DNA of 37,928 bases. Source: Myxococcales bacterium (GTDB taxonomy: Bacteria; Myxococcota_A; Polyangia; Polyangiales; Polyangiaceae). The stretch is taken from NCBI GenBank assembly GCA_020430845.1, contig JAGQJA010000042.1, positions 1 to 37,928 of the forward strand. The letters run 5' to 3'. Position numbers and translations under genes: made by a program. Below, piece by piece: positions 17,112 to 25,548 of this stretch. The notes beneath the pieces were generated by a model, which did not search any database, had not been told where the DNA came from, and saw only the letters and a list, made by a program, of their open reading frames with translations. Within the stretch, counting starts at the first letter, position 1, and each line of letters begins with the position of its first letter.

Positions 17112-18614
17112 TCAGGGGAGCGCGACGGCGGCCTGCAAGAAGCCGTAGTGCGTGAAGCTGCTCGGGGAGATCGAGTTGTCTTGCAGCCGCGTGCCGCGCG
17201 CGTGCGCCGCAAGCACGGCCTTGGCGCCCGCGCCCATGAGGAAGATGGAGTAGCCGGCGCGGAGCTCGAACGGCGCCCACGGGCGTACGCTGAGCACCGC
17301 GTCGAGCTCGTGCCCCAGCTCGGTCTCGCCCGTCGTCGCGGGGGTCACCGGCGTCGCGGTGGTGCCCGTGACGAACGCGGGCGTCGGCGACGAGCGCCCG
17401 ACCGCGTTCAGGTAGCTGCCGATCCAGTCGCCCTGCGCCTGCGCCAGGTGCGCGTAGCGATACTCGAGCGCGAAGGTCGCGTCGCTCCACGGGACGACCT
17501 CGGTGCGCGCGCTCACTTCGGCGAGGTTGGACCACGCGAGGAAGTCGACCTGGCCGTGGAAGCGCTGCGGGTCGGCGAGGATGGGGTCGAACTGCTTGTA
17601 CGTGCCCGAGCCGTCGTCGCCCGACGCGTACGCGGCGCCCACGCCGAGCTTGGGCGACATGAGCACCTGATCGAACCGCTTGCTGAGGCGCGCGGCGCCC
17701 GCGTAGGCCGAGACGTCGGAGCCGCCGATGCCGAGCCCCGCGGCGTTGCCGAGCTGGTAGGCGCCTTCGACGCCGTACGACCACCCCGAGCCGTCGCCCG
17801 ACACGCGGAGCGCGCCGGTGTACGTCTCGCCGCTGAGCCGCGCGATCGAGAAGCGCGACCCGTCGAGCCCGAAGCCGCCGCTCCGCGAGATGCGCGCGAG
17901 GGCGAAGAGGTCGATCACGAACAGCGGGTGGAGCGTCAGCGTGCCCGAGGCACCCGCGAGCTGCACGCCGCTGCGCGAAGGTCCGACCGAGTCAGAGAAC
18001 GCCGCGCCGAGCGGCGCGCCGGACTCGAGGAGGGCGCCGAGCAGCTCGACATCGACCTTGCCGCGGGTCCAGTGCACGCGCAGGGCGTCGAGCGATCGCC
18101 CCGTGGGAGAGAAGTCGGCCTTGCCGAGCAACCTGCCCTCGCCCCACTCGACGGCCTGCCGGCCCACGCGAAGCCACGTGGGACGCGCGCCGCTGCGACG
18201 CAGCTCGAGGTAGGCCTCGTACGCGCCGAGCGCCGACGGACCGCGGTCGGGCGAGATCGCCGCCGACGGCACGCCCACGCCCAGGGCGCGCGCGTCTTGC
18301 AGCGTGATCTGAGCGCGGAGGCCACCTCGTTCGGCGCCGAGGCCCAAGCGCGCGCGCTCCGAGAACGTGGCGGAGTTGCGCACGCGGGGGGCGAAGCGAC
18401 CGAAGAGATCGAGCCCGCCTTGGTCGGGCGGATCGTGCCGCACCTCGCCGCGGACGCGGACCTCGGCGAGCGGCGTGAGCTTCCAGTCGCCGACCGAGAT
18501 CTTCTCGGGCGCCTCGGGCGCGACCTGCGCGCGCGCCGCCACCGGAGCAGTGAGGCCGAGGGCGATGGCGGCGGCTACGAAGCGACGCGAGAGCTTCCGG
18601 GAGGGGCCGACCAC
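17112..18614 (-). CDS. Alginate-export-like outer-membrane porin
   Basis: About 500 residues. GTG 18614 gives a clean signal peptide (MVGPSRKLSRRFVAAAIALG, ending near ARAQ); GTG 18632 is an alternative. No ATG is suitably placed. The mature protein alternates hydrophobic and polar residues with many short aromatic strands and Gly turns (WLRVGRQAVEWGEGRLLG, YGVEGAYQLGNAAG, FALEYRYAHLAQAQG), as in beta-barrels of the alginate_export (PF13372) group. The motif LRVGRQ...WGEGR is typical of that family. It likely forms an outer-membrane channel; the name does not prove alginate as a substrate. The C-terminus (AVALP) lacks the usual terminal Phe. No biosynthetic genes are nearby. Confidence 0.78.
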   Translation of the reverse strand: MVGPSRKLSRRFVAAAIALGLTAPVAARAQVAPEAPEKISVGDWKLTPLAEVRVRGEVRHDPPDQGGLDLFGRFAPRVRNSATFSERARLGLGAERGGLRAQITLQDARALGVGVPSAAISPDRGPSALGAYEAYLELRRSGARPTWLRVGRQAVEWGEGRLLGKADFSPTGRSLDALRVHWTRGKVDVELLGALLESGAPLGAAFSDSVGPSRSGVQLAGASGTLTLHPLFVIDLFALARISRSGGFGLDGSRFSIARLSGETYTGALRVSGDGSGWSYGVEGAYQLGNAAGLGIGGSDVSAYAGAARLSKRFDQVLMSPKLGVGAAYASGDDGSGTYKQFDPILADPQRFHGQVDFLAWSNLAEVSARTEVVPWSDATFALEYRYAHLAQAQGDWIGSYLNAVGRSSPTPAFVTGTTATPVTPATTGETELGHELDAVLSVRPWAPFELRAGYSIFLMGAGAKAVLAAHARGTRLQDNSISPSSFTHYGFLQAAVALP

Positions 18615-18685
18615 GGGACCCGAAGCTAACACGAGCCCCGCGCGTGGCGTTGAAAAACCAGGCGTGCGGGCAGCCGGCGGACGGC

Positions 18686-20053
18686 TCAGCCCGGCTGCGC
18701 GCGCTCCGCGACGATCCTGCGCGCGTGCTCCAGGAGCACCTGGCGCTCGTTGGCGGCGGGATCGCTCAGCACGACCTCGAGCAGCGCGGTGAGCGTCTCG
18801 CCGATGATGCGTCCGGGCGCGAGCCCGAGCTCTTGCATGAGCACGCGCCCGTCGACGGCCAGGTCGCGCGTGGTGAGGGCGGCGCCGGCCTCGAGCACCC
18901 GGGCGACGTGCAACTTGAGCGCCTCGAGCGCCTCGAAGTCCTCGTCCTTGGTCTTGCCCTTTCCGGCGACGTCGGCGCGGTTGAGGGCATAGAGGTCGTC
19001 GAGCCGCTCCACCCCCACGCGCTTGATCCATCGACGGACGGCGGCATCGGACCAGCCGTCGTAGTGGAAGAGGTGGTGGCGCACGAGGCTGACGATCCGC
19101 GCGCGCTCGTCGTTCGAGAAACGCAGGCGCGTGCAGATCGGGTCGGCGATCTCGGCGCCGACCTTGTCGTGATCGTAGAACGTGTAGTCCTGCGTCTTGT
19201 CGCTGAAGGCGCGCGTGCGCGGCTTGCCCACGTCGTGTAGCAGCGCCGCGATGCGCAGGATGGGGTCGCCCGAGCACGCGTCGAGGCACTCCATCGCGTG
19301 CCTCCACACCGTGAACGCGTGCCACTTGTTCTGCTCCATGTCGACGCCCTCGAGCAGCTCGGGGCACGTGACGCCGAGGATGCCCGTCTCGCGCATGATC
19401 TCGAAGGCGCGCGACGGCTTGCGGGCCTTCATCGTCTTGACCCACTCGTCGCGGATGCGCTCTGAGCTCACCTTGCGGTAGGTGTCGAGCGTCGGCGAGA
19501 TGGCCGAGAGCGTCTTCGCGTCGAGCTCGACCTCGAGCGTCGCGACGAACCGCGCCGCGCGGAGCACGCGCAGCCCGTCCTCGGCGAAGCGCTCGAGCGG
19601 GTCGCCCACGGCGCGCAGCACCCGCGCGTCGAGATCGGCTCGGCCTCCGAACGGGTCGATGAGCTCGCCGCTCCACGGGTCGACCGCGATCGCGTTCATC
19701 GTGAAGTCGCGGCGCGCGAGATCGGCCGTGATGTCGTCGACGAAATGCACGGCGTCCGGACGTCGCCCGTCGGTGTAGGTCGTCTCGCCGCGCAGGGACG
19801 TCACCTCGTAGTGGTGGCCCTTGGACACGATCGTGACGGTCCCGTGCTGAAGGCCCGTGGGGATGGCCTTGGGGAACGACCTCATGAGCTCTTCGGGCCG
19901 CGCGTCGGTCGCGACGTCCCAGTCGGCCGCGCCCTTGCCGAGCAGCGCGTCGCGCACGCAGCCGCCCACGATCCACGCGCGCTTGCCGCGCTCGCGCAGC
20001 CGCTCGCAGATCTGCGTCACGTCGGGAGGGACGATGGAGAGATCGAAGACCAT
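18686..20053 (-). CDS. cca: CCA tRNA nucleotidyltransferase / poly(A) polymerase family with HD domain
   Basis: A 455-residue class II nucleotidyltransferase that adds or repairs the CCA end of tRNAs. Motifs in order are VGGCVRDALLG, DWDVATDARPEE (the two metal-binding Asp residues), RRDFTMNAIA, and the ERFAEDGLRVLRAAR nucleotide-binding region. An HD domain follows with ALLHDVGKPRT. ATG 20053 follows GAGGA at good spacing and begins at the family's usual point; the long open frame further upstream is shadow. The tRNA-Arg gene in this window lacks an encoded CCA, which agrees with a need for this enzyme. It is read away from the Ser/Gly lipoprotein gene across a 466-base gap. Confidence 0.95.
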   Translation of the reverse strand: MVFDLSIVPPDVTQICERLRERGKRAWIVGGCVRDALLGKGAADWDVATDARPEELMRSFPKAIPTGLQHGTVTIVSKGHHYEVTSLRGETTYTDGRRPDAVHFVDDITADLARRDFTMNAIAVDPWSGELIDPFGGRADLDARVLRAVGDPLERFAEDGLRVLRAARFVATLEVELDAKTLSAISPTLDTYRKVSSERIRDEWVKTMKARKPSRAFEIMRETGILGVTCPELLEGVDMEQNKWHAFTVWRHAMECLDACSGDPILRIAALLHDVGKPRTRAFSDKTQDYTFYDHDKVGAEIADPICTRLRFSNDERARIVSLVRHHLFHYDGWSDAAVRRWIKRVGVERLDDLYALNRADVAGKGKTKDEDFEALEALKLHVARVLEAGAALTTRDLAVDGRVLMQELGLAPGRIIGETLTALLEVVLSDPAANERQVLLEHARRIVAERAQPG

Positions 20054-20519
20054 GGCGGTCCTCACGGGTAGCCGCCCGCTCGTCACCGCGCAAGCCACGC
20101 GCGCGTGTGCTCTGGGTGTGACGGCAGAGCGGCGCCCGACGCGCACGCGAGCATGTCGACGGGCGGAGCGTGCGCGACGCCGACCTCGAGTGGCGCCCCT
20201 GGGAGAGAGCACGGAGACCGCCTCGCTCGGTCCGACAAGAGAGAGGCAATACATTGATATCAATGACTTTTTGTCGACATCTTCGGGTGAGAGACGTCGG
20301 CGCACGTCGCGCTGGGCGGAGTCGTGACCGGAGCGCCGGGCGCCGGGGCATCTGCGCGTCGCGCTCGCGGGGCTCGATGGGCTGGACGGCGGCGCGCGGC
20401 CGGCATGCGCACGATTTCGGCTCGCGCAAGTCCCCCGCCAGGGCGACAATCGATCCCCGGCCGCCACCGTCCAACGGCGGCACGAGGCCCGAGGCCTCGC
20501 CCGACCAACAGGAGCGCGC
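20054..20519. other. Divergent intergenic region, 466 bases
   Basis: No convincing gene lies between the starts of cca (minus) and the Ser/Gly-rich lipoprotein (plus). Open frames here are Arg-rich shadows. The one distinctive element is an AT-rich island near 20245-20285 that contains a perfect palindrome. Confidence 0.6.
20252..20265. promoter_or_regulatory. Perfect 14-bp palindrome, possible operator
   Basis: CATTGATATCAATG is a perfect inverted repeat in an AT-rich island, unlike the GC-rich DNA around it. It lies about 200 bases ahead of cca and 255 ahead of the lipoprotein gene. Dimeric repressors commonly bind such sites. On the minus strand, TTGATA followed downstream by TATTGC could also be promoter-like, but this is weak. 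Confidence 0.45.
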
Positions 20520-21182
20520 ATGATCCGTACGTGGACCCCCCTCTTCGCCGCCGTGGCCCTTGTCGCCGCGTGCAGCAGCAGCAGCACGAATGACGGAACG
20601 AGCAGCAGCGGTGGAGCCAGCAGCGGCTCGAGCGGCGCCTCGAGCGGATCGAGCGGGGCGTCGAGCAGCGGCTCGAGCGGCGCTTCGAGCGGCTCGAGCG
20701 GCAGCTCCGGCCCCAAGTACTGCGCCGGCGGCACGTGCACCGAGGCGGAGGGCAAGCCGTACGCGGATTGCGTCATCGGCAAGTGCGACACGCAGTACCA
20801 AGAGTGTTACGGCCCCGGCTACAAGACGGGCACCTACGGCGGCTCGTGCGGGCCGTACCTGACCTGCGTGCAGAAGTGCGCGTGCGACGACACGGCCTGC
20901 TTCCAGGCGTGCGGCGCCCCGCAGGGTGACTGCCAGACGTGCCTGCAGAAGGTCAGCACGTGCGTGCAGGGCTCCGGGTGCCAGGCGCCGGCCTGTGCGA
21001 GCGTCCAACCCGACGCCGGCGGCGGCGGCGGGAAGACGTGCGCGGACCTCGCCGCGTGCTGCGCGAAGATCGCCGACAACACCAAGAAGACCCAGTGCCA
21101 GGGCACGTACGATCAGGTGAAGGCGAGCGGCGACGCGACGTGCAACCTCGTCTACACCCAGTACGCGGCCGACTGCCCCTGA
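20520..21182 (+). CDS. Ser/Gly-linker Cys-rich lipoprotein
   Basis: A 220-residue lipoprotein. ATG 20520 follows AGGAG; the signal peptide ends at VAAC (Cys18). Residues 20-65 are almost entirely Ser, Gly and Ala in a repeated pattern, a flexible tether. The mature domain has about 20 cysteines, with CxxC-like spacings (CVIGKCD, CVQKCACDD, CQTCLQ), and probably forms a compact disulfide-rich module outside the cell. A second small Cys-rich part follows a Gly run. The function is not recognisable. It is convergent with the acyl-CoA dehydrogenase gene. Confidence 0.85.
   Translation: MIRTWTPLFAAVALVAACSSSSTNDGTSSSGGASSGSSGASSGSSGASSSGSSGASSGSSGSSGPKYCAGGTCTEAEGKPYADCVIGKCDTQYQECYGPGYKTGTYGGSCGPYLTCVQKCACDDTACFQACGAPQGDCQTCLQKVSTCVQGSGCQAPACASVQPDAGGGGGKTCADLAACCAKIADNTKKTQCQGTYDQVKASGDATCNLVYTQYAADCP
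20625..20692 (+). repeat. In-gene tandem repeat coding Ser/Gly/Ala linker
   Basis: A 23-base unit at 20625-20647 recurs at 20670-20692 with one C/T difference (45-base period), within a longer run of GGCTCGAGC and similar words. It encodes the SSGSSGAS-type linker of the lipoprotein and may vary in length between strains by slippage. Confidence 0.7.
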
Positions 21183-21199
21183 CGCGCGCCCGAGGTCAC

Positions 21200-21240
21200 G
21201 GTCACGGCTCGCGCGCTGCGGGCCGTGACCAACTGCGCGT
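21200..21240. terminator. Stem-loop between convergent genes
   Basis: GGTCACGGC at 21200-21208 pairs perfectly with GCCGTGACC at 21232-21240. It fills the 61-base gap between the lipoprotein stop (plus, 21182) and the acyl-CoA dehydrogenase stop (minus, 21244). No T-run is present. Confidence 0.55.
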
Positions 21241-21243
21241 TCG

Positions 21244-22386
21244 TCAGTAGCCCTCGGTCTTGGCGATGATCTCGTTCATGATCTCGCGCGTGCCGCCGCC
21301 GATGGGGTAGAGGCGCGCGTCGCGGTAGAGCCGCTCGACGAGCACCTCGCGCATGTAGCCGTTGCCGCCGTGGATCTGCACGGCCTGATCGGCGACCGCC
21401 ATCACCATGTCGGTCGCGGCGTTCTTGGTCATCGCGGCGAGCCCCGGCACCTGCTCGCCCCGAGCCACGCGCGTGGCGCACTCGCTGACGAGCGCGCGCG
21501 CCGCGGCGATCTTGGTCGCCATGTCCGCGAGCTTGTGCCGGATCACCTGGTGGCCCATGAGGGTCTTGCCGAACGCCGTGCGCGTCTTGGCGTAGGCGAC
21601 CGACTCGCGATACGCGAGCTCGGCGATGGCCACAGACTGGCCGGCGAGGAAGAGCCGCTCGTTCGCGAAGTTGATCATGATGGCGTAAAAGCCCTGGTTC
21701 TCCTCGCCGATGAGGTTCGCCGCGGGAACACGGCAGTCCTCGAAGCAGAGCTCCGCCGTGTCGGACGCCCACCAGCCGGTCTTCTTGAGCTTCTTGCCCA
21801 CCGTGAAGCCGGGCGTGCCGCGCTCGATCACGAGCAGGCTGATCCCGCCGTGCCCCTCCCCACCCGTCCTCACGGCGCAGGTGACGATGTCGGCGCGGCA
21901 GCCCGAGGTGATGAAGGTCTTGGTCCCGTTGACGACGTACGCGTCGCCGTCGCGCTTGGCGCGCGTGAGCAGGTGCGCGACGTCGCTGCCGGCGTTGGGC
22001 TCGCTGATGGCGAGCGAGCTGACCTTCTCGCCGCGCAGCACGGGCTCGACGAAGCGCTTCTTCTGCTCGGGTGTGCCGAGGCGCACGATGGGCGGCAGCG
22101 CGATGCCGTGGCTGCCGAGCCCCACGCAGGTCCCCACCGAGCGCCCGTGGATGACCATCTCTTCGGACGCGACGAGGGCGTGCGTGACGTCCCCGCCGGA
22201 CCCGCCGTCCTCGACGGGGTACGAGACGCCGAAGAGCCCGGCCTCGGCCGCCGCCGCGTAGAGCTCGCGGGGGAACTCGCACGCCTCCTCCCACGCGTCG
22301 GCGAACGGGGCGATGTGCTTCTGCGAGAAGCGACGGACGTTGTCGCGCAGCTGCGCGTGCTCCTCGGTCTCGAAGAGGTAGGTCAT
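21244..22386 (-). CDS. Acyl-CoA dehydrogenase family protein
   Basis: A 380-residue FAD-dependent acyl-CoA dehydrogenase that would introduce the alpha-beta double bond into an acyl-CoA and pass electrons to ETF. Signatures are AISEPNAGSDVAHL (about 126-139), TKTFITSGCRADI, and the C-terminal QIHGGNGYMRE and RLYRDARLYPIGGGTREIMNEII. The catalytic Glu of MCAD-type enzymes (YEGT) is Gly here (IGGGT). As in isovaleryl-CoA dehydrogenase, the base is probably Glu243 in the upstream ANERL helix, which suggests branched or long acyl substrates. The length is normal. It stands alone between a convergent lipoprotein gene and an upstream lipoprotein gene on the same strand. Confidence 0.94.
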   Translation of the reverse strand: MTYLFETEEHAQLRDNVRRFSQKHIAPFADAWEEACEFPRELYAAAAEAGLFGVSYPVEDGGSGGDVTHALVASEEMVIHGRSVGTCVGLGSHGIALPPIVRLGTPEQKKRFVEPVLRGEKVSSLAISEPNAGSDVAHLLTRAKRDGDAYVVNGTKTFITSGCRADIVTCAVRTGGEGHGGISLLVIERGTPGFTVGKKLKKTGWWASDTAELCFEDCRVPAANLIGEENQGFYAIMINFANERLFLAGQSVAIAELAYRESVAYAKTRTAFGKTLMGHQVIRHKLADMATKIAAARALVSECATRVARGEQVPGLAAMTKNAATDMVMAVADQAVQIHGGNGYMREVLVERLYRDARLYPIGGGTREIMNEIIAKTEGY

Positions 22387-22406
22387 GCGCCAGATGCTAT
22401 ACCCGG

Positions 22407-23270
22407 TCAGGGATCGGCGCCCGCCGCGAAGTTCTGCCCGACCTCGGCGTCGGAGAGGGCACGGTCGTAGACGGCGACGAGGTGAACGTCACCGAAGAAC
22501 GGGCGATCGTTGAACGGCGTGTTGCCGATCGAGAGCTCGTAGAGGCCGTTCCACGTCGCGAGGTCGCCTCCCTGATCGGACGTGATCGTCAGCGCGCCGT
22601 CGAGGTAGACGAGCTTCTTGCCGGCCGAGGTACGCACGTCGACCATGTGGTGCACGCCGCTCGGGATCTGCCCGAACACGCCCATCGTGTCGCGCTGGTA
22701 GAGGTCGGTCGTGGTGCGGAGGTCGAAGCCGATGGTGGTGGGGTCGGTGGTCATCGCAAAGTTGGCGATGCCCGCGCTCGATCCCATGACGACGATGCGA
22801 CTCCAGTCGGGTAGCGCGCCGTAGCTGAACCAGGACTCGACCGTGATCTCTTTCGTGGCGACGCAGCGGCTGTAGATCTTGGTGGCGGCGACGCCCGACC
22901 CGACGCGCGACGGCGACGAGAAGCGGAGCGCGCCCGTCTGCCACGTGACGTCGACCGGGACCACGAGATCGAGCGCGGGGGCCACCCCCGACGTGTCCTT
23001 GGCGAGGGATCCCGCGGCCTCTTCCATCTCGTAGAGGGCGACGAGGCCCGCCGTGACGCGTCCGCGGGTGACGGGCGCGTCGGGCCCCGCGTCGAGCGGG
23101 TCGACGCTCGCGTCGCCGACGCCGCCGTCGGAGCCGGGAGGGAGGGCTGCGTCTGGGACCGCTCCGCCGTCGGGCGAGCCACCGCCCGCACCCGAGGGGG
23201 CGAGCGTGCCTTGTACGTCGAGGCCGCACGCCGCGAGCACGAGACCGAGCAACCAGCGACCGCGCCTCAT
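22407..23270 (-). CDS. Lipoprotein with LamG/concanavalin-like lectin domain
   Basis: A 287-residue lipoprotein. ATG 23270 starts a short signal peptide (MRRGRWLLGLVLAAC) with lipobox LAAC at Cys15. A Gly/Pro/Asp linker of about 55 residues follows, in the DGG/PDA/DAG style. The C-terminal 200 residues look like a LamG/laminin-type jelly roll: GLVALYEMEEAAG at its start, ITVESWFSYG, GVHHMVDVRTSAGKKLVYLDG, and the terminal VHLVAVYDRALSDAEV. Such domains bind carbohydrate or protein ligands at the surface. Twenty bases separate it from the acyl-CoA dehydrogenase start downstream on the same strand, but no functional link is apparent. Confidence 0.85.
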   Translation of the reverse strand: MRRGRWLLGLVLAACGLDVQGTLAPSGAGGGSPDGGAVPDAALPPGSDGGVGDASVDPLDAGPDAPVTRGRVTAGLVALYEMEEAAGSLAKDTSGVAPALDLVVPVDVTWQTGALRFSSPSRVGSGVAATKIYSRCVATKEITVESWFSYGALPDWSRIVVMGSSAGIANFAMTTDPTTIGFDLRTTTDLYQRDTMGVFGQIPSGVHHMVDVRTSAGKKLVYLDGALTITSDQGGDLATWNGLYELSIGNTPFNDRPFFGDVHLVAVYDRALSDAEVGQNFAAGADP

Positions 23271-23309
23271 GACGTCAGCGTAGCCCAACCGCGCGACGAA
23301 CGAGCGGCG

Positions 23310-24233
23310 TCAGTAGCGCCACGGCATCCTCCGGTGCTTGTCGACGCGCGGCTTTCTCGGCGGCGGACCGTCGGACGCCACCTCGCGTGGCCCCCCGTTC
23401 GCCTCGATGAGGCGGACGACGCGCGCGCGGTGGGGGCGAAAGGGCGCGAGCACGGCGAGCATGGTCTCGTCGGTCCCGCCCGTTCCGCCACCGAGCGCCG
23501 CAGTGACCACGCTGGGCGACCAGAGGTCCCCGAGCGGGACCGCGTCGGCGTAGCCGAAGGCCGACGCCGCGACGCCGTTGGACGTCCACGGCCCCACGCC
23601 GGGCATCGACTCGAGCGCGCGCATCGCGTCCTCCGGCTCACGCGCGCGGAGCCGCTCGAGGGCGTCGCCGCGGCGGGCGCCGGCGCGCAACGTGGTCGCG
23701 CGCTTGGAGCCCACGCCGATCTCGCGGAGCTTCCACGCGGGCAGATCGGCCACGGCGCGCGCGGTCGGCGCGGCCAGGAGCGCCGTGCCCGGCACGAGCA
23801 GCCCCGCGTGCTTCCACAGTCGACGCTGCGACGCGCGCGCCTCTTGCGACGTGACGAGCTGGCCGAGCACGGCCTCGGCGAACGCCTCGAAGACGGTGGG
23901 CACGCGCGTCATGCGCGGATCACGATCGCGGATCCACCGGCGGAGGAGCGGGTGCGCGCGCGCCATCTCGACGAACTCGGTCGGGTCGTCGTCGAGGGCC
24001 ATGAGCCCGCGCGCCGCGTCGAGCGCCCTCTCGAGCCGCTCGGCAGGGAGCTCGCGAGACGACCGCAGCTCGATCCCCACGGCGCCGTCGCTGTACGAGA
24101 ACGAAGCGACCAGCGGGTCGGAGCCGCCCTGCAAGGCGACGTGCGGCGTGCGCGCGACGCGACGCGGGTCGTAGAGCGGCCCGCGCGGCACGACGCGATC
24201 TCTCAGCGCGACGCTCAGAGACGACAGATCCAT
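23310..24233 (-). CDS. AlkA-like DNA-3-methyladenine glycosylase
   Basis: A 307-residue HhH-GPD-superfamily DNA glycosylase that removes alkylated bases at the start of base excision repair. The helix-hairpin-helix reads ESMPGVGPWTSNGVA at about 208-222, with the AlkA-type GxWT. The catalytic Asp is probably Asp236 in AVPLGDLW. The preceding QLVTSQEARASQRRLW segment matches the family's I/L-Q-Q-S-region. The N-terminal 100 residues are a less conserved beta domain, as in AlkA. ATG 24233 was chosen because the downstream sequence is protein-like, while the open frame above it is shadow. It lies 16 bases after a lipoprotein gene on the same strand and may be its last operon member. Confidence 0.88.
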   Translation of the reverse strand: MDLSSLSVALRDRVVPRGPLYDPRRVARTPHVALQGGSDPLVASFSYSDGAVGIELRSSRELPAERLERALDAARGLMALDDDPTEFVEMARAHPLLRRWIRDRDPRMTRVPTVFEAFAEAVLGQLVTSQEARASQRRLWKHAGLLVPGTALLAAPTARAVADLPAWKLREIGVGSKRATTLRAGARRGDALERLRAREPEDAMRALESMPGVGPWTSNGVAASAFGYADAVPLGDLWSPSVVTAALGGGTGGTDETMLAVLAPFRPHRARVVRLIEANGGPREVASDGPPPRKPRVDKHRRMPWRY

Positions 24234-24249
24234 CGCCCGACGCGACGCC

Positions 24250-25548
24250 TCAGGGCACGCCCGCGCCCAACTGGTCGAAGCGCGTGAGCTTGGTCGCGCC
24301 GACGATGCCGCCGTAGACGGCCGTGAAGCCGTCCGGCTCGCCCAGGAGCGCGCCGCCGACGAAGACGGACGTCGCGGGCTTCTCGATGCAGAGCCACCCG
24401 TTCGGCTTGGGCGCTCCGCCGGGATCGAACAGGCGCACCTCGATCTCCGACGGCTCGACCTCCGGAGGGCCGCCGTCTGCGTCGTTCGGGTGGACCTCGG
24501 TCCGGTACGCGAGCACCGCCACGACGTCACCGCTGACGGCGAGGCCGAACGACCGCGCGGGGCCGCGCAGGCGACGGATGGGTCCGAGGGGCTTGCCCGC
24601 GTCGTCCATCGCCAAGAGGTGCGGCACGCTGCCGATGTCGACGAGGCCCACCCAACCGCGCGCCGTACGCGCCACGCCGCGCGTCTCACGGCGTCCACTG
24701 CCCTCGATGCGGATGAGGCGCGGGTTGTCGGGCGACGGCCCGGACGTGCGTAGGCGGCGGAAGAAGGTGCGCCCCTCGGTCTCGCTGCCCGCGCTCCAGA
24801 AGAGGCCCACCGTATCGCCCTCACCGAGGGCGGCCCGGGCCGACATGCCGACGCCGTCCTCGAACGTCACGCGCTGCGAAGAAATGGCCCCGGTGGGGCC
24901 GATCGACGCCGCGACGACACCTCCGCGCCCGAGCGACCACGCGGCGAACGCCAGGCCGCCGCCGCCTGTCGCGACGAGCCCCTCGGCCTCCCCCGCTCCG
25001 ACATGAAACGGCGACCCCACGGGCGCGCCCTGCAGATCGTAACGCAGGGCCCACACGGCCTGGGAGTTGACGCCGAGGGCGAGCACGTCGCTCCCCGTCG
25101 ACGCAGCCACGTTCCGTGACGGAAACGGCTCGGCCGCGGACGCCATCGCGGCCTGACCACTGGCGTCGAAGAGCACGAACCCCGTGCTGTCCGCGAGCTG
25201 CGCGAGCCGGCGCGCACCGACGACCGAGAGCTGCTCGACCGGCGTCCCCGACGGCGCCTGCGTGTACACGACGCTCCGCGCGCCGCTCATCGGCGTGCAC
25301 GGCGTGTCCGCCTCGTCGACGATCTCGGTGACCGTCGGCAGCGTCACCGGCGGCGGCGTGGGCCCGACGGTGCCCGTCGGCGCGCCGCTCGTGCCGCTCG
25401 CGCCCGACGAGGACGTGCTCGAGCCCCCCCCCCGCTCCTCGCCGCCGCACGCCGGAAAGAGCGTGCTCACGCCCGCGATCGCCGCGGCCGCGACCGCGAC
25501 CGCCTGGGGCCAGCGCACGCGCTCCGCCGCCGAGCCGTCGGTTCTCAC
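24250..25548 (-). CDS. Exported lipoprotein-like protein, possible beta-propeller
   Basis: A 432-residue protein starting at GTG 25548, which overlaps the previous stop as GTGA. A hydrophobic Ala/Val segment ends near Cys34 (FPAC, an atypical lipobox), followed by a Ser/Gly/Thr/Pro linker. The mature part is a series of similar beta-rich segments such as GFVLFDASGQ, VWALRYDLQGAPVG, GLVDIGSVPHLLAMDDAGKPLG and VEVRLFDPGGAPKPNG. These resemble repeated blades of a propeller, although I cannot confirm the repeat count. No enzymatic motif is visible. It lies between a Cys-rich surface protein and an AlkA-like glycosylase on one strand. Confidence 0.8.
   Translation of the reverse strand: MRTDGSAAERVRWPQAVAVAAAAIAGVSTLFPACGGEERGGGSSTSSSGASGTSGAPTGTVGPTPPPVTLPTVTEIVDEADTPCTPMSGARSVVYTQAPSGTPVEQLSVVGARRLAQLADSTGFVLFDASGQAAMASAAEPFPSRNVAASTGSDVLALGVNSQAVWALRYDLQGAPVGSPFHVGAGEAEGLVATGGGGLAFAAWSLGRGGVVAASIGPTGAISSQRVTFEDGVGMSARAALGEGDTVGLFWSAGSETEGRTFFRRLRTSGPSPDNPRLIRIEGSGRRETRGVARTARGWVGLVDIGSVPHLLAMDDAGKPLGPIRRLRGPARSFGLAVSGDVVAVLAYRTEVHPNDADGGPPEVEPSEIEVRLFDPGGAPKPNGWLCIEKPATSVFVGGALLGEPDGFTAVYGGIVGATKLTRFDQLGAGVP

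Noticed and set aside
17112..18614. Dedicated alginate export locus
   Set aside because: The porin resembles the alginate_export group, but no alginate biosynthesis or modification genes are in the window.
16812..18629. Plus-strand open frame running across the peptidase end and porin
   Set aside because: Shadow of the minus-strand porin; Arg/Glu/Ala-rich with no domain.
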